From Marinobacterium sp. LSUCC0821 (GTDB lineage Bacteria; Pseudomonadota; Gammaproteobacteria; Pseudomonadales; Balneatricaceae): a stretch of DNA of 64,000 nt. The position numbers were made by a program, and so were the translations under genes. The notes under the pieces were generated by a model, which was not told the DNA's origin, made no database searches, and was given only the letters and a program-made list of their open reading frames with translations. Positions 49,712 to 58,403 of the stretch are shown here, piece by piece. Position 1 is the first letter of the stretch. Every line of letters begins with the position of its first letter. The stretch lies in NCBI RefSeq assembly GCF_012848475.1, contig NZ_CP051666.1, positions 1,449,501-1,513,500 on the forward strand, read 5' to 3'.

Positions 49712-50680
49712 ATGCAACCACACCAACTCAATCCACATATCGAGCCACAATTTGACGCTGTTACGGAATACATCCTTAACAACCTCGGCTCGAACGTGCC
49801 ATTAGTTGAAAAAATTGCACACCATATCGTTGAAGGCGGTGGCAAACGAATTCGCCCGCTTCTAGTTCTTCTTGCTGCCAATGCGTGTAATTACAAGGGC
49901 GAACAGCACATCTCTCTGGCTGCTGTGATTGAGTTTATTCACACAGCAACACTTCTTCACGATGATGTGGTCGATAACTCTGAGCTTCGCCGTGGTAATG
50001 CCACTGCTAATGCAAAGTGGGGTAATGCCCCTAGCGTATTAGTGGGCGATTTCCTCTACTCCCGCTCTTTCCAAATCATGGTTGAGATTGGCCGTATGGA
50101 GATCATGCAGGTTATTTCTCACGCAACAACCATTATTGCCGAAGGTGAAGTCCTTCAGCTCCTAAATCAGAGAAACCCAGATACAAGCGAAGAGTCTTAC
50201 CTCCAAGTAATCTTAGGTAAAACAGCAATGCTCTTTGAAGCGGCGACTGAAGTCGGCGCCATCCTTGCCGACGCACCAGCAGAACATCGTGAAGCACTTC
50301 GCCTCTACGGCCGCCATATCGGCATCGCATTCCAGATTGTAGATGACCTACTGGACTACCTTTCAGACAGCGAAACCATGGGCAAAAACGTCGGTGATGA
50401 CCTTGCTGAAGGTAAAGCTACACTACCACTTATCCATGCCATGCGTGTCGGGACTGATGATGATAAGGAGCTGATTCGCCATGCCATCCGCAAAGGCGGG
50501 CTTGATGATCTATCTCCTGTATTAGAGGTCGTTCACCGAAACGGCTCGATCGAATACTCAAAAGAGAAAGCAAAAGCGCAGGTCAATCTGGCTAAAGAGG
50601 CGATCAGCGTTCTTGATAAAACCTCTTTCAAAGAGACACTTCTCCAGATCGCCGATCTAGCGGTGGCGCGAACCAACTAA
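49712..50680 (+). CDS. ispB: Octaprenyl diphosphate synthase
   Basis: Makes the polyprenyl side chain of ubiquinone from FPP and IPP. 322 residues of the trans-prenyltransferase family with the first Asp-rich motif LLHDDVVDNSELRRG (about 88-102) and the second VDDLLDYLSD (about 210-219). Chain length (eight or nine units) cannot be read from the sequence with certainty. Divergent from rplU, the usual order. Confidence 0.94.
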   Translation: MQPHQLNPHIEPQFDAVTEYILNNLGSNVPLVEKIAHHIVEGGGKRIRPLLVLLAANACNYKGEQHISLAAVIEFIHTATLLHDDVVDNSELRRGNATANAKWGNAPSVLVGDFLYSRSFQIMVEIGRMEIMQVISHATTIIAEGEVLQLLNQRNPDTSEESYLQVILGKTAMLFEAATEVGAILADAPAEHREALRLYGRHIGIAFQIVDDLLDYLSDSETMGKNVGDDLAEGKATLPLIHAMRVGTDDDKELIRHAIRKGGLDDLSPVLEVVHRNGSIEYSKEKAKAQVNLAKEAISVLDKTSFKETLLQIADLAVARTN

Positions 50681-50687
50681 GTAATTT

Positions 50688-50712
50688 GATGACAGGCCTT
50701 CAGCCTGTCATC
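50688..50712. terminator. Hairpin between convergent ispB and tpm
   Basis: Perfect 10-bp stem GATGACAGGC / GCCTGTCATC with loop CTTCA, starting seven bases after the ispB stop and ending 16 bases before the end of tpm. There is no T run, so intrinsic termination is uncertain. Confidence 0.55.
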
Positions 50713-50728
50713 GGCTATCGAATTAAAC

Positions 50729-51361
50729 TCACTGCCTAGTCAACAGGTAAACAACCTCTCGCTCATTCTCCATACGCCCACCCTCAATCTGTGCGCCATC
50801 AAGAACCTCAAGGGTAAAAGATGGCTCAAATAGCGAACGAACCTCATGACCAAAGACTGCAAAAGGAGGCTCATCTCGATCATTGTCATACTCAAGCGTC
50901 ACTAGAAGCATTCGATCCCCACTTTGCGTCAACGCTTTAATATGCTTGGCATATCTCTCCCGCATTGAAGGCGGAAGCGCGATCAGAGCAGCACGATCAT
51001 ATATCGCCTTCACCGCTGGAATATCCGCCTCGTGCAGATCGAAAAAGTCCCCTGCTAACAACCTAATCCCATCACGCTCGCGAATATGAAAGCGATCGCG
51101 TGTTATTGCATCGACATCGACCTGTTGCTCAGCAAAAAAGTCTCGGCAGGCAAGATCACTCAGCTCAACCCCAACAACTCCGTGACCCTGCTCTCTAAGC
51201 CAGAGCATATCCTGACTTTTACCACAGAGCGGCACAAGAACATCACTTTCAGCAGAGACACCTAATACCGACCAGTACTCGGCTAACCAACGATTTGTCT
51301 TTTGCTGGTGAAAACCAATACGATTTTCCGCCCAACGTTTATGCCAAAAACCATGTTCCAT
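50729..51361 (-). CDS. tpm: Thiopurine S-methyltransferase
   Basis: 210-residue class I SAM methyltransferase of the bacterial TPMT family. MEHGFWHKRWAENRIGFHQ at the N terminus and the SAM loop VPLCGKSQDMLWL (about 43-55) are typical. In bacteria related enzymes methylate selenite and tellurite metabolites. Single gene between ispB and fabA. Confidence 0.92.
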   Translation of the reverse strand: MEHGFWHKRWAENRIGFHQQKTNRWLAEYWSVLGVSAESDVLVPLCGKSQDMLWLREQGHGVVGVELSDLACRDFFAEQQVDVDAITRDRFHIRERDGIRLLAGDFFDLHEADIPAVKAIYDRAALIALPPSMRERYAKHIKALTQSGDRMLLVTLEYDNDRDEPPFAVFGHEVRSLFEPSFTLEVLDGAQIEGGRMENEREVVYLLTRQ

Positions 51362-51415
51362 AAACCCAATTCCTTACCAAGAAACGACATACGACCAATT
51401 TAACTGATGCATATC

Positions 51416-51444
51416 GTGATTAGCGAGCCCGAAAAAGGTATAAT
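51416..51444 (+). promoter_or_regulatory. fabA promoter
   Basis: Perfect -10 TATAAT (51439-51444) with a weak -35 GTGATT 17 bases upstream. The start codon is 38 bases further on. A weak -35 is consistent with activator control, as of fabA in other gammaproteobacteria, but no operator was recognised. Confidence 0.6.
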
Positions 51445-51482
51445 CCGCTAAATTTTTGAAAATAAGTTAGAAAATCTTAGAT

Positions 51483-51998
51483 ATGACTAGACCTTCATCT
51501 TTTAATCGTGACGAACTTCTTAGCTGCGGCTACGGGGAAATGTTTGGCGAGGGCAATGCCCGTCTACCTGTTGGCAACATGCTAATGATGGACCGCATCA
51601 CCAAGATCTCTGCGGAAGGCGGCGAGCACGGTAAAGGCGAAATCATCGCTGAGCTAGATATTCATCCAGACCTTTGGTTTTTCGAATGCCACTTCCCAGG
51701 TGACCCGGTAATGCCAGGCTGTCTAGGCCTCGACGCTATGTGGCAGATCGTTGGCTTTTACCTAGGCTGGAAAGGCAACCCAGGACGCGGACGTGCACTT
51801 GGTTCAGGCGAGGTTAAATTCACGGGTCAGATACTTCCTACTGCTAAAAAGGTGACATACAACATCCAGATGAAGCGTGTCATTGAGCGCAAACTTGTGA
51901 TGGGTATTGCAGACGGTTCTGTATCCGTTGACGGTCGCGAGATCTACACAGCAACAGATTTGAAAGTCGGTCTATTCACTAGCACCGAGAACTTCTAA
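51483..51998 (+). CDS. fabA: 3-hydroxydecanoyl-ACP dehydratase/isomerase
   Basis: Introduces the cis double bond in unsaturated fatty acid synthesis. 171 residues. The active site is in [21 protein letters not shown] (His70 and Asp84; quoted region spans about 66-86). Followed by fabB after a 59-base gap with a GAGAG-like site, the classical fabAB pair. Confidence 0.97.
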   Translation: MTRPSSFNRDELLSCGYGEMFGEGNARLPVGNMLMMDRITKISAEGGEHGKGEIIAELDIHPDLWFFECHFPGDPVMPGCLGLDAMWQIVGFYLGWKGNPGRGRALGSGEVKFTGQILPTAKKVTYNIQMKRVIERKLVMGIADGSVSVDGREIYTATDLKVGLFTSTENF

Positions 51999-52057
51999 GC
52001 CAAACCTTAGAAGCGACATAGATAGCAGCGATATAGATAATTAGAGAGAGAGTAAGC

Positions 52058-53278
52058 ATGCGTCGAGTAGTTGTTACCGGAATGGGTATCGTTTCTTGTC
52101 TTGGAACAGACAAAGAGAGCGTTCTGGAATCACTAAAAGCGGGCAAGTCTGGCATTAAATTCCAACAGGAGTATGCAGACCTAGGTTTCCGCAGCCAGGT
52201 TGCAGGTAGCATTGATGATTTAGATCTTGATGAGATGATCGACCGTAAGCTTCGCCGTTTCATGGGCAATGCAGCAGCTTACTCTTACATCTCTATGGAG
52301 CAGGCGATCAAAGATGCAGGTCTAAGCGAAGACCAGGTATCAAACGTTCGCACCGGTCTTATTGCCGGCTCTGGTGGCGCATCTTCTGCAGATATCGTAG
52401 AGACTGCAGACATCCTTCGCGATAAAGGCGTTCGCCGCGTTGGCCCATACCGCGTTACTCGCACCATGGGCTCTACAGTATCTGCCTGTCTTGCGACTCC
52501 GTTCAAAATCAAAGGCGTTAACTACTCTATCACTTCTGCATGTGCGACCAGCGCACACTGTATCGGTAACGCGATGGAGCAGATTCAGCTTGGCAAACAG
52601 GACATCGTTTTCGCAGGTGGTGGTGAAGAACTTCACTGGTCACTAAGCGTCATGTTCGATGCAATGGGCGCGCTATCAAGCAAATACAATGAGACGCCTG
52701 AAAAAGCATCACGCGCATACGATGCAAACCGTGACGGTTTTGTTATCGCAGGTGGCGGCGGCATGCTCGTTCTAGAAGAGCTAGAGCACGCTAAAGCTCG
52801 TGGCGCTAAGATCTACGCCGAACTTGTTGGCTACGGTGCTACTTCAGATGGATACGACATGGTCGCTCCATCAGGCGAAGGTGCAGTACGTTGTATGCAG
52901 CAAGCGATGAGCACAGTAGATGGCTCTATCGACTACATCAACTCACACGGTACCTCTACGCCAGCAGGCGACATCCAAGAGCTTAAAGCGATGAAAGAGA
53001 CCTTCGGTAGCAACATGCCACCAGTAAGCTCAACCAAGTCGCTAGCAGGCCATTCATTGGGTGCTACAGGTGTTCAGGAAGCGATCTACTGTCTACTTAT
53101 GCAGGAGAACAACTTCATCTGTGCCTCTGCTAACATCGAAGAGATCGACCCAGAAGCCGAAGGCCTACCTGTAGTGCGTGAGCGTATGGATGGCGTTAAC
53201 CTAGAGCGCGTTATGTCTAACAGCTTCGGCTTCGGTGGCACTAACTCAACTCTAGTGTTCCAGAAATACAACGGCTAA
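52058..53278 (+). CDS. fabB: 3-oxoacyl-ACP synthase I
   Basis: Elongating condensing enzyme for unsaturated fatty acids. 406 residues; catalytic Cys162 in [12 protein letters not shown], and the two histidines in [11 protein letters not shown] (about 297-307) and [12 protein letters not shown] (about 328-339). Second gene of the fabAB operon. Confidence 0.97.
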   Translation: MRRVVVTGMGIVSCLGTDKESVLESLKAGKSGIKFQQEYADLGFRSQVAGSIDDLDLDEMIDRKLRRFMGNAAAYSYISMEQAIKDAGLSEDQVSNVRTGLIAGSGGASSADIVETADILRDKGVRRVGPYRVTRTMGSTVSACLATPFKIKGVNYSITSACATSAHCIGNAMEQIQLGKQDIVFAGGGEELHWSLSVMFDAMGALSSKYNETPEKASRAYDANRDGFVIAGGGGMLVLEELEHAKARGAKIYAELVGYGATSDGYDMVAPSGEGAVRCMQQAMSTVDGSIDYINSHGTSTPAGDIQELKAMKETFGSNMPPVSSTKSLAGHSLGATGVQEAIYCLLMQENNFICASANIEEIDPEAEGLPVVRERMDGVNLERVMSNSFGFGGTNSTLVFQKYNG

Positions 53279-53294
53279 TCGTATTTCGAATAGC

Positions 53295-53322
53295 AAAAAG
53301 GCGACCATCGGTCGCCTTTTTT
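53295..53322 (+). terminator. fabB terminator (bidirectional)
   Basis: Stem AAAAAGGCGACC / GGTCGCCTTTTTT with loop ATC, 17 bases after the fabB stop. Symmetrical A and T runs allow it to serve the convergent Lrp-domain gene, whose end is 18 bases further on. Confidence 0.93.
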
Positions 53323-53339
53323 GGTTTTTAATAAGGAAT

Positions 53340-53615
53340 TTACATCCCTACGCCAAACATCGCCTCAAGGTCATATCCACTGAACGTCTTGAAAGCGAGC
53401 ATCGTTTCAGTGGTCTGAATTGCATCCACCTTAGCAAGCTGCCCGGTCACCAAGTCCGACAAAGCCTCATTGTTCGCCACACGAACAATTGTGATCAGAT
53501 CATAGTTACCACTCACCGAGTAGACCTCAGAAACACCTTCAATTCCCGCCAACAACTCTGCTGTTTTAGCAATTTGCTGACGATCGACATTCATTAAGAT
53601 AAACGCAGTAACCAT
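53340..53615 (-). CDS. Stand-alone Lrp/AsnC effector (RAM) domain protein
   Basis: 91 residues forming only the ligand-binding RAM domain of Lrp/AsnC regulators (VSEVYSVSGNYDLITIVRV near residue 28; the glycine-rich turn is typical). There is no helix-turn-helix. Such single-domain proteins form oligomers that bind amino acids; their role is unclear. It lies 19 bases after the aldo/keto reductase and may be cotranscribed with it. Confidence 0.85.
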   Translation of the reverse strand: MVTAFILMNVDRQQIAKTAELLAGIEGVSEVYSVSGNYDLITIVRVANNEALSDLVTGQLAKVDAIQTTETMLAFKTFSGYDLEAMFGVGM

Positions 53616-53634
53616 GTATAACCCCTATTTCAAT

Positions 53635-54663
53635 CTATGGCGCCGGATTTGGGTAAGCGCGATGAATTGAATCTATCTCTTTAAGTAGCTCTTTGTCGAG
53701 CACCAACTCAGAACTATTAATATTCGACTCTAGCTGCTCAAGCGAAGTTGCACCAATAATGTTTGAGAGCACGAATGATCTAGAGCTGACAAAAGCCAGC
53801 GCCATTTGCGCAGGATCGAGGCCATTAGCCTCTGCCAACTGGCAGTACTTTTCGGTCGCAGATATCGATGGTTCGTTTGTGTAACGCGAGAAGCGCTCAA
53901 AAAGAGTCAAGCGCGCTTTCTCAGGCCGTGCACCATTACGATACTTGCCACTTAACATTCCGAAGGCTAGCGGCGAATATGCAAGCAAGCCCACATCTTC
54001 TCGATGGGAGATTTCTGCCATTCCGATCTCATAGGTACGATTCAAAAGACTGTAGGGGTTTTGAACAGTTTCAATGCGTGGTAGCCCAAGCGCCTCTGCA
54101 TAATGGACAAACTTCATTGCACCCCAGGGGTTTTCATTGGATAAACCAATAGAACGAATTTTGCCGCTATCAACCAAATCACTCAGCCCCCGAAGTATCT
54201 CATCGACCGGCGTCTCATCTGAATCACGGTGACGATACTCCAATTGACCAAAAATGTTGGTATTTCGGTCTGGCCAATGCAACTGATAAAGATCGATGTA
54301 GTCTGTTTGGAGGCGCTTAAGACTCGCATCAACCGCCGCTTTTAACTGATCCGCAGTATGACGAGGACCGTTACGCATGTAATCGAGGCCTCGCCCAGGA
54401 CCTGCTGCCTTAGATGCCAACACCCACTGATCACGCTTTCCCGACTTCGCAATCCAGCTACCGATATACTCTTCGGTGCGACCATAGGTTTCACCTGTCG
54501 GCGGCACTGGATACATCTCAGCTGTGTCCATGAAGTTGAGACCGCGCTCTAGGGCATAATCAATTTGAGAGTGCGCCTCGGCCTCTGTGTTCTGCTCGCC
54601 CCAGGTCATAGTACCAAGACAGAGTTTAGATACTTGTTTACCCGCAAGAGTTGTCAGTGCCAT
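53635..54663 (-). CDS. NADP(H)-dependent aldo/keto reductase, Tas-like
   Basis: 342 residues, TIM-barrel aldo/keto reductase. Catalytic region FMDTAEMYPVPPTGETYGR (Asp/Tyr near residues 46-51), Lys in WVLASKAAG near 84, and His in YQLHWPDRNTNIFG near 130. The insertion after the tyrosine is typical of the Tas/YghZ branch. Its ATG overlaps the stop of the PaaY-like gene by one base. Substrate unknown; association with aromatic metabolism is only by position. Confidence 0.85.
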   Translation of the reverse strand: MALTTLAGKQVSKLCLGTMTWGEQNTEAEAHSQIDYALERGLNFMDTAEMYPVPPTGETYGRTEEYIGSWIAKSGKRDQWVLASKAAGPGRGLDYMRNGPRHTADQLKAAVDASLKRLQTDYIDLYQLHWPDRNTNIFGQLEYRHRDSDETPVDEILRGLSDLVDSGKIRSIGLSNENPWGAMKFVHYAEALGLPRIETVQNPYSLLNRTYEIGMAEISHREDVGLLAYSPLAFGMLSGKYRNGARPEKARLTLFERFSRYTNEPSISATEKYCQLAEANGLDPAQMALAFVSSRSFVLSNIIGATSLEQLESNINSSELVLDKELLKEIDSIHRAYPNPAP

Positions 54664-55286
54664 TACGCTTCATCTCCACTTTTCTTAGCCAGGGTTTCCT
54701 GTTTAGTATCAACCTTGGTTTCAAATTTAATTGTTGGGCGGTTTTCCTCAACCTCAGCCAAAGCTTCCGTCTCGATACAACTTAACTTAGATCGACGACC
54801 TAGCTCAATGTAGGCCTCTGTGCCCGAGTGTTTCCATGCCATCTCTTCTGAAGAGAGAGCTCGAACATCTTTCGCAGGCGTTCCCAAAATCATGCGCTCT
54901 GCATCAAACTGATCACCTGTTTTAACAAAGCTATGAGCTGCAACAAAACTGCGCTCACCGACAACTGCTTTATCCATCACAGTGGCACTCATACCGACCA
55001 ACACACCCGCTTTTATGTGACATCCATGTAACGTAGCGCAGTGTCCAATATGTGCATAATCTTCGATGACTACGGTAATATCTTGGAAACTGTGCACAAC
55101 ACAACTGTCCTGAATGTTTACGCCACGCCCAATGTGGATGGGACCGAAATCACCGCGTAGACTCGCTAATGGACCTATGTAGCAGTCTGGTCCAATGATA
55201 ACGTCGCCAATAATGACAGCTGTTGGATGTACATAGGATGAGGGGTGCACCACTGGAGTGACACCATCAATCTGATAAACCGGCAT
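54663..55286 (-). CDS. paaY: PaaY-like hexapeptide-repeat thioesterase / gamma-carbonic anhydrase family
   Basis: 207-residue left-handed beta-helix protein. Metal-binding histidines lie in CVVHSF, YAHIGHCATLHGC (about residues 64-90). Size, N terminus (MPVYQIDGVTPVVHPSSYVHP) and the extended C-terminal helix match PaaY, a thioesterase that removes dead-end CoA thioesters in phenylacetate degradation. The last 45 residues are variable and charged. It is divergent from the aromatic acyl-CoA operon at 55380, which supports a salvage role there. CaiE or a plain carbonic anhydrase-like protein is the alternative. Confidence 0.82.
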   Translation of the reverse strand: MPVYQIDGVTPVVHPSSYVHPTAVIIGDVIIGPDCYIGPLASLRGDFGPIHIGRGVNIQDSCVVHSFQDITVVIEDYAHIGHCATLHGCHIKAGVLVGMSATVMDKAVVGERSFVAAHSFVKTGDQFDAERMILGTPAKDVRALSSEEMAWKHSGTEAYIELGRRSKLSCIETEALAEVEENRPTIKFETKVDTKQETLAKKSGDEA

Positions 55287-55379
55287 CAGAATTTTGTCCT
55301 TATTCTTAATTTCGTTGCTGAGATGTAATATATTTCATGTTTCGATTATAAAAAACAACCCTTATACCTAGGATTAATC

Positions 55380-56180
55380 ATGAGCACGCAACTTCCGTTT
55401 ACACCAGACCAGTATCCAAACCTACTCTGCTCACTGGATTCAGGGGTGCTCTTGATTCAATTTAACCGCCCAAAAGAGCTGAACGCCCTTTCGACCGATA
55501 TGCTCAGTCAAATCGCTGGAGCACTCGTTTCTGGGGATAACTCAGATGCCGTTAAAGTGATGGTAATTACAGGTAACCAAAGAGCCTTTGCCGCTGGAGC
55601 AGATATCGATGAGCTGGCTCGCAAAACGGGTGACATGGTAGCTACAGATCCCCGTAATCACCACTGGGCAGCAATACGCAACATCAACAAACCTTTGATC
55701 GGTGCTGTAAACGGATTTTGTCTAGGTGGCGGGAATGAGCTAGCGATGCAGTGTGATTTCTTGATCGCAGGCAAGAATGCACAGTTTGGGCAGCCTGAGA
55801 TCAACCTAGCGATACTACCTGGCGCTGGAGGCACGCAGAGGCTGACTCAACTTGCCGGCAAAGGACGTGCGATGCGCTGGACTCTAACAGGCGAATTCAT
55901 CGATGCAAACACTGCGTTAGAGATTGGCCTTGTGACCGAACTATGTGAGCCAGAACTTACTCTAGAGAGAACGCTAGAGGTCGCTAAACAGATCACCAAA
56001 AAGGCGCCAACTGCTATTGATGCAGTAAAAAGAGCAATTAAAGCCGCGTCGGATGAGCGTCTTGAACCAGGATTAACTATCGAGCGAGAGCAGTTTGCTC
56101 GCGTTCTCTCTAGCGAAGACAAGCTAGAAGGTATTGCGGCATTTAAAGAGAAAAGAGCTGCTAAGTATCAAGGCAAATAA
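55380..56180 (+). CDS. Enoyl-CoA hydratase (PaaF-like crotonase)
   Basis: 266 residues of the crotonase family. The oxyanion hole segment RAFAAGADIDEL (about 64-75) and GFCLGGGNELAMQCDFLIAG (about 116-135), and both catalytic glutamates (GGGNELAM and QPEINLAILPGAGGTQRL near 140-157), are present. It fits hydration of 2,3-dehydroadipyl-CoA (PaaF step) in the pathway encoded downstream, but general fatty-acyl substrates cannot be excluded. Separated from the next gene by 107 bases that contain a good promoter. Confidence 0.85.
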   Translation: MSTQLPFTPDQYPNLLCSLDSGVLLIQFNRPKELNALSTDMLSQIAGALVSGDNSDAVKVMVITGNQRAFAAGADIDELARKTGDMVATDPRNHHWAAIRNINKPLIGAVNGFCLGGGNELAMQCDFLIAGKNAQFGQPEINLAILPGAGGTQRLTQLAGKGRAMRWTLTGEFIDANTALEIGLVTELCEPELTLERTLEVAKQITKKAPTAIDAVKRAIKAASDERLEPGLTIEREQFARVLSSEDKLEGIAAFKEKRAAKYQGK

Positions 56181-56198
56181 CGTCAATATGAACTATTG

Positions 56199-56227
56199 TG
56201 CATTGACTTGCGTCTATAAAATGCATT
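56199..56227. promoter_or_regulatory. Candidate operator: TGCATT direct repeats
   Basis: TGCATT at 56199-56204 and again at 56222-56227, 23 bases apart, close to two helical turns. The first overlaps the -35 hexamer and the second the start of the -10 of the promoter below. BzdR/BoxR-type repressors of benzoyl-CoA pathways are known to recognise TGCA-containing direct repeats; assignment here is inference. Confidence 0.4.
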
Positions 56228-56232
56228 ATAAA
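56203..56232 (+). promoter_or_regulatory. Promoter of the benzoate-CoA ligase operon
   Basis: TTGACT and TATAAA with an 18-base spacer (five of six matches each), 55 bases before the ATG at 56288. It should drive the DUF4863-ligase-hydrolase-aldehyde dehydrogenase-paaG-paaH-paaJ set separately from the crotonase upstream. Confidence 0.7.
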
Positions 56233-56287
56233 TCACATCACAGAATAATAATTCGGCGTACAACGTCGTGAAATTCAGAGACAGATT

Positions 56288-56752
56288 ATGAGCGCACAAG
56301 CATTACAAGCACTTTTGAAACCCGTCGTTGATTCAATTTCTGGCAAAACGATTGAGGCCTCTCTATCTCAGGAGTTAAACACTCAATTTGCACACGGAAG
56401 TGAATGGTATGAGCAGGTTAAAGAGCTCTGCCAACAGGGGCTTGAGGCTGGCTGGGCATGCCAGTTCGAAGCTGGAGGCATTAAATATGGTCGCGTTATT
56501 AAGCCTTCCGAAGAGCTAAACAACTACAGCGTTGATATCGTACTTATGAATGATGTAGTTGGCCCTCACCATTCACACCCTAACGGTGAAGTGGATCTAG
56601 TCATTCCGCTCAATGAAGGGGCAGCATTCGATGGAACTTCTGAGGGTTGGGTTGTCTACCCACCGGAATCAGCACACAAACCAACAGTGACAGGTGGCGA
56701 AGCTTTCGTCATCTACCTACTTCCTGAGGGTGCAATCAACTTCACCCGCTAA
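56288..56752 (+). CDS. DUF4863 family protein (4-hydroxylaminobenzoate lyase-like)
   Basis: 154 residues with a cupin-like core: GPHHSHPNGEVDLVIPL (about 98-114) with a histidine cluster and a Glu, and GWVVYPPESAHKPTV (about 120-134). The family includes PnbB, which turns 4-hydroxylaminobenzoate into protocatechuate, but members are also found beside benzoate-CoA ligase genes, as here, where no nitrobenzoate reductase is seen. Its role in benzoyl-CoA metabolism is not known. A metal site is likely from the histidines. Confidence 0.82.
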   Translation: MSAQALQALLKPVVDSISGKTIEASLSQELNTQFAHGSEWYEQVKELCQQGLEAGWACQFEAGGIKYGRVIKPSEELNNYSVDIVLMNDVVGPHHSHPNGEVDLVIPLNEGAAFDGTSEGWVVYPPESAHKPTVTGGEAFVIYLLPEGAINFTR

Positions 56753-56810
56753 TGATTAATTAAAGCGCCAGAGAGCTGCTAAACATAAGAACAAGCAAGG
56801 ACCTAAAGCA

Positions 56811-58403
56811 ATGGGATACGAACTCAGCAGCTGTGATCACTCACAGATTCCACCACAAGTAACCGTTCCACGACTCTACAACGCCGCTCGCGATCTGATG
56901 GATCGCAACCTGAATGCAGGTCGTGGCGACAAGGTGGCCTACATTGATGACAATGGCACCTGTACCTACAACGAGCTTAACCGACGTAGTAATCGCGTAG
57001 GTTCAGCACTAGCAACTCTCGGACTACAACAGGAGCAGCGTGTTTTCCTTTGTGCTCTTGATAGTATCGATTGGCCGGTCAGTTTTTTGGGTGCAATCAA
57101 GGCGGGCGTCGTACCTGTTGCGATTAACACACTACTTACGCCTAGTGACTACGAATACATGCTGACAGATAGCCGTTCAAAAGTAGCCATCATCTCTCCG
57201 CATTTTGTCCCTGTATTCAAAGATCTATTGGAAAAGATTCCAACACTAGAAACGCTTATCGTCACTGGTAACGAGTCAGTTGATGGCGTGATGTCACTTG
57301 GAGAGTTAGAAGCACGCGGCACTGATGAATTTGAAGGCCCTGTCACAACAAGTGATGACCCTTGTTTTTGGCTCTACTCTTCAGGCTCAACTGGCGCACC
57401 TAAAGGCACAGTTCACATTCACCAATCGATCATCTACACCGCTGAGTTGTTTGGCACTGGTGTACTGGGTCTTCGAGAGAGCGACACAGTTTTCTCAGCA
57501 GCTAAGCTCTTCTTTGCTTACGGCCTCGGCAATGCCTTCAGCTTCCCTCTCTCGGTAGGCGCCACAACGGTGCTTATGGCAGAACGCCCAACTCCGGATG
57601 CCGTATACGAGCGATTAATCAAACATCAAGCGACCGTATTCTGTGGCGTGCCTACCCTATATGCCGGCATGCTCGCTAAAGCGGATAAACCTGCAAAAGG
57701 TGAACTTCCTATCCGAATTAGTACATCAGCAGGTGAGGCACTTCCAGCAGAACTGCTTCGCCAATGGTGTGACGAGCGCGGCAGCGAAATTATCGATGGC
57801 ATAGGTTCTACTGAGATGTTGCACATCTACCTATCCAATATGCCAGGCAAAGTGGCTGCAGGTAGCACAGGCCAACCAGTCCCAGGCTATGAGATTAAGC
57901 TACTGGATGCAGATGATAACGAAGTACCTAAAGGCGAGATTGGCGATCTTGTTGCCAAAGGCCCTTCTACAGCGATCATGTACTGGAACAACCGCGCTAA
58001 AAGCACTGCAACCTTCCAAGGTGAGTGGACGCGCAGTGGTGATAAGTTCTACATCAATGAAGATGGTAACTATGTCTATGCTGGTCGATCTGATGACATG
58101 CTAAAAGTGAGTGGTATCTACGTATCACCAGCTGAAGTAGAAGCAACTCTGATCAGCCACCCGGCAGTTCTAGAGGCTGCGATTGTCGGCGCTAAAGATG
58201 AGAACGATCTGATCAAGCCTAAGGCATACATTGTTCTTAAAAACCCAAGCGATGAATCGGCTGAACTTAACCAAGAACTCAAAAATTTTGTTAAGGCCAA
58301 CCTTGCTCCTCACAAATACCCTCGCTGGTTCATCTATGTGGAAGAGCTACCAAAAACGGCTACTGGCAAAATCCAACGCTTCAAGTTGCGTGAGCTCGGC
58401 TAG
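56811..58403 (+). CDS. Benzoate-CoA ligase family protein
   Basis: Cytosolic ANL-superfamily acyl-CoA synthetase that activates benzoate or a hydroxybenzoate to its CoA ester using ATP. 530 residues. Motif A3 YSSGSTGAPKGTVHIHQS (about 189-206), A5 IDGIGSTEMLHIYLSN (about 327-342), A8 near GRSDDMLKVSGIYVSPAEVE (about 424-443), and the C-terminal catalytic lysine in PKTATGKIQRFKLR. The conserved IGSTE(M)LHI-type pattern is that of benzoate-CoA ligases. It has AAGGA upstream. The hydrolase gene begins on its stop codon. Confidence 0.9.
   Translation: MGYELSSCDHSQIPPQVTVPRLYNAARDLMDRNLNAGRGDKVAYIDDNGTCTYNELNRRSNRVGSALATLGLQQEQRVFLCALDSIDWPVSFLGAIKAGVVPVAINTLLTPSDYEYMLTDSRSKVAIISPHFVPVFKDLLEKIPTLETLIVTGNESVDGVMSLGELEARGTDEFEGPVTTSDDPCFWLYSSGSTGAPKGTVHIHQSIIYTAELFGTGVLGLRESDTVFSAAKLFFAYGLGNAFSFPLSVGATTVLMAERPTPDAVYERLIKHQATVFCGVPTLYAGMLAKADKPAKGELPIRISTSAGEALPAELLRQWCDERGSEIIDGIGSTEMLHIYLSNMPGKVAAGSTGQPVPGYEIKLLDADDNEVPKGEIGDLVAKGPSTAIMYWNNRAKSTATFQGEWTRSGDKFYINEDGNYVYAGRSDDMLKVSGIYVSPAEVEATLISHPAVLEAAIVGAKDENDLIKPKAYIVLKNPSDESAELNQELKNFVKANLAPHKYPRWFIYVEELPKTATGKIQRFKLRELG

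Noticed and set aside
54663-55286. Reading the hexapeptide-repeat protein as a housekeeping gamma-carbonic anhydrase
   Set aside because: The metal histidines allow it, but the N terminus, the long C-terminal helix and the divergent aromatic operon favour PaaY; kept as an alternative only.
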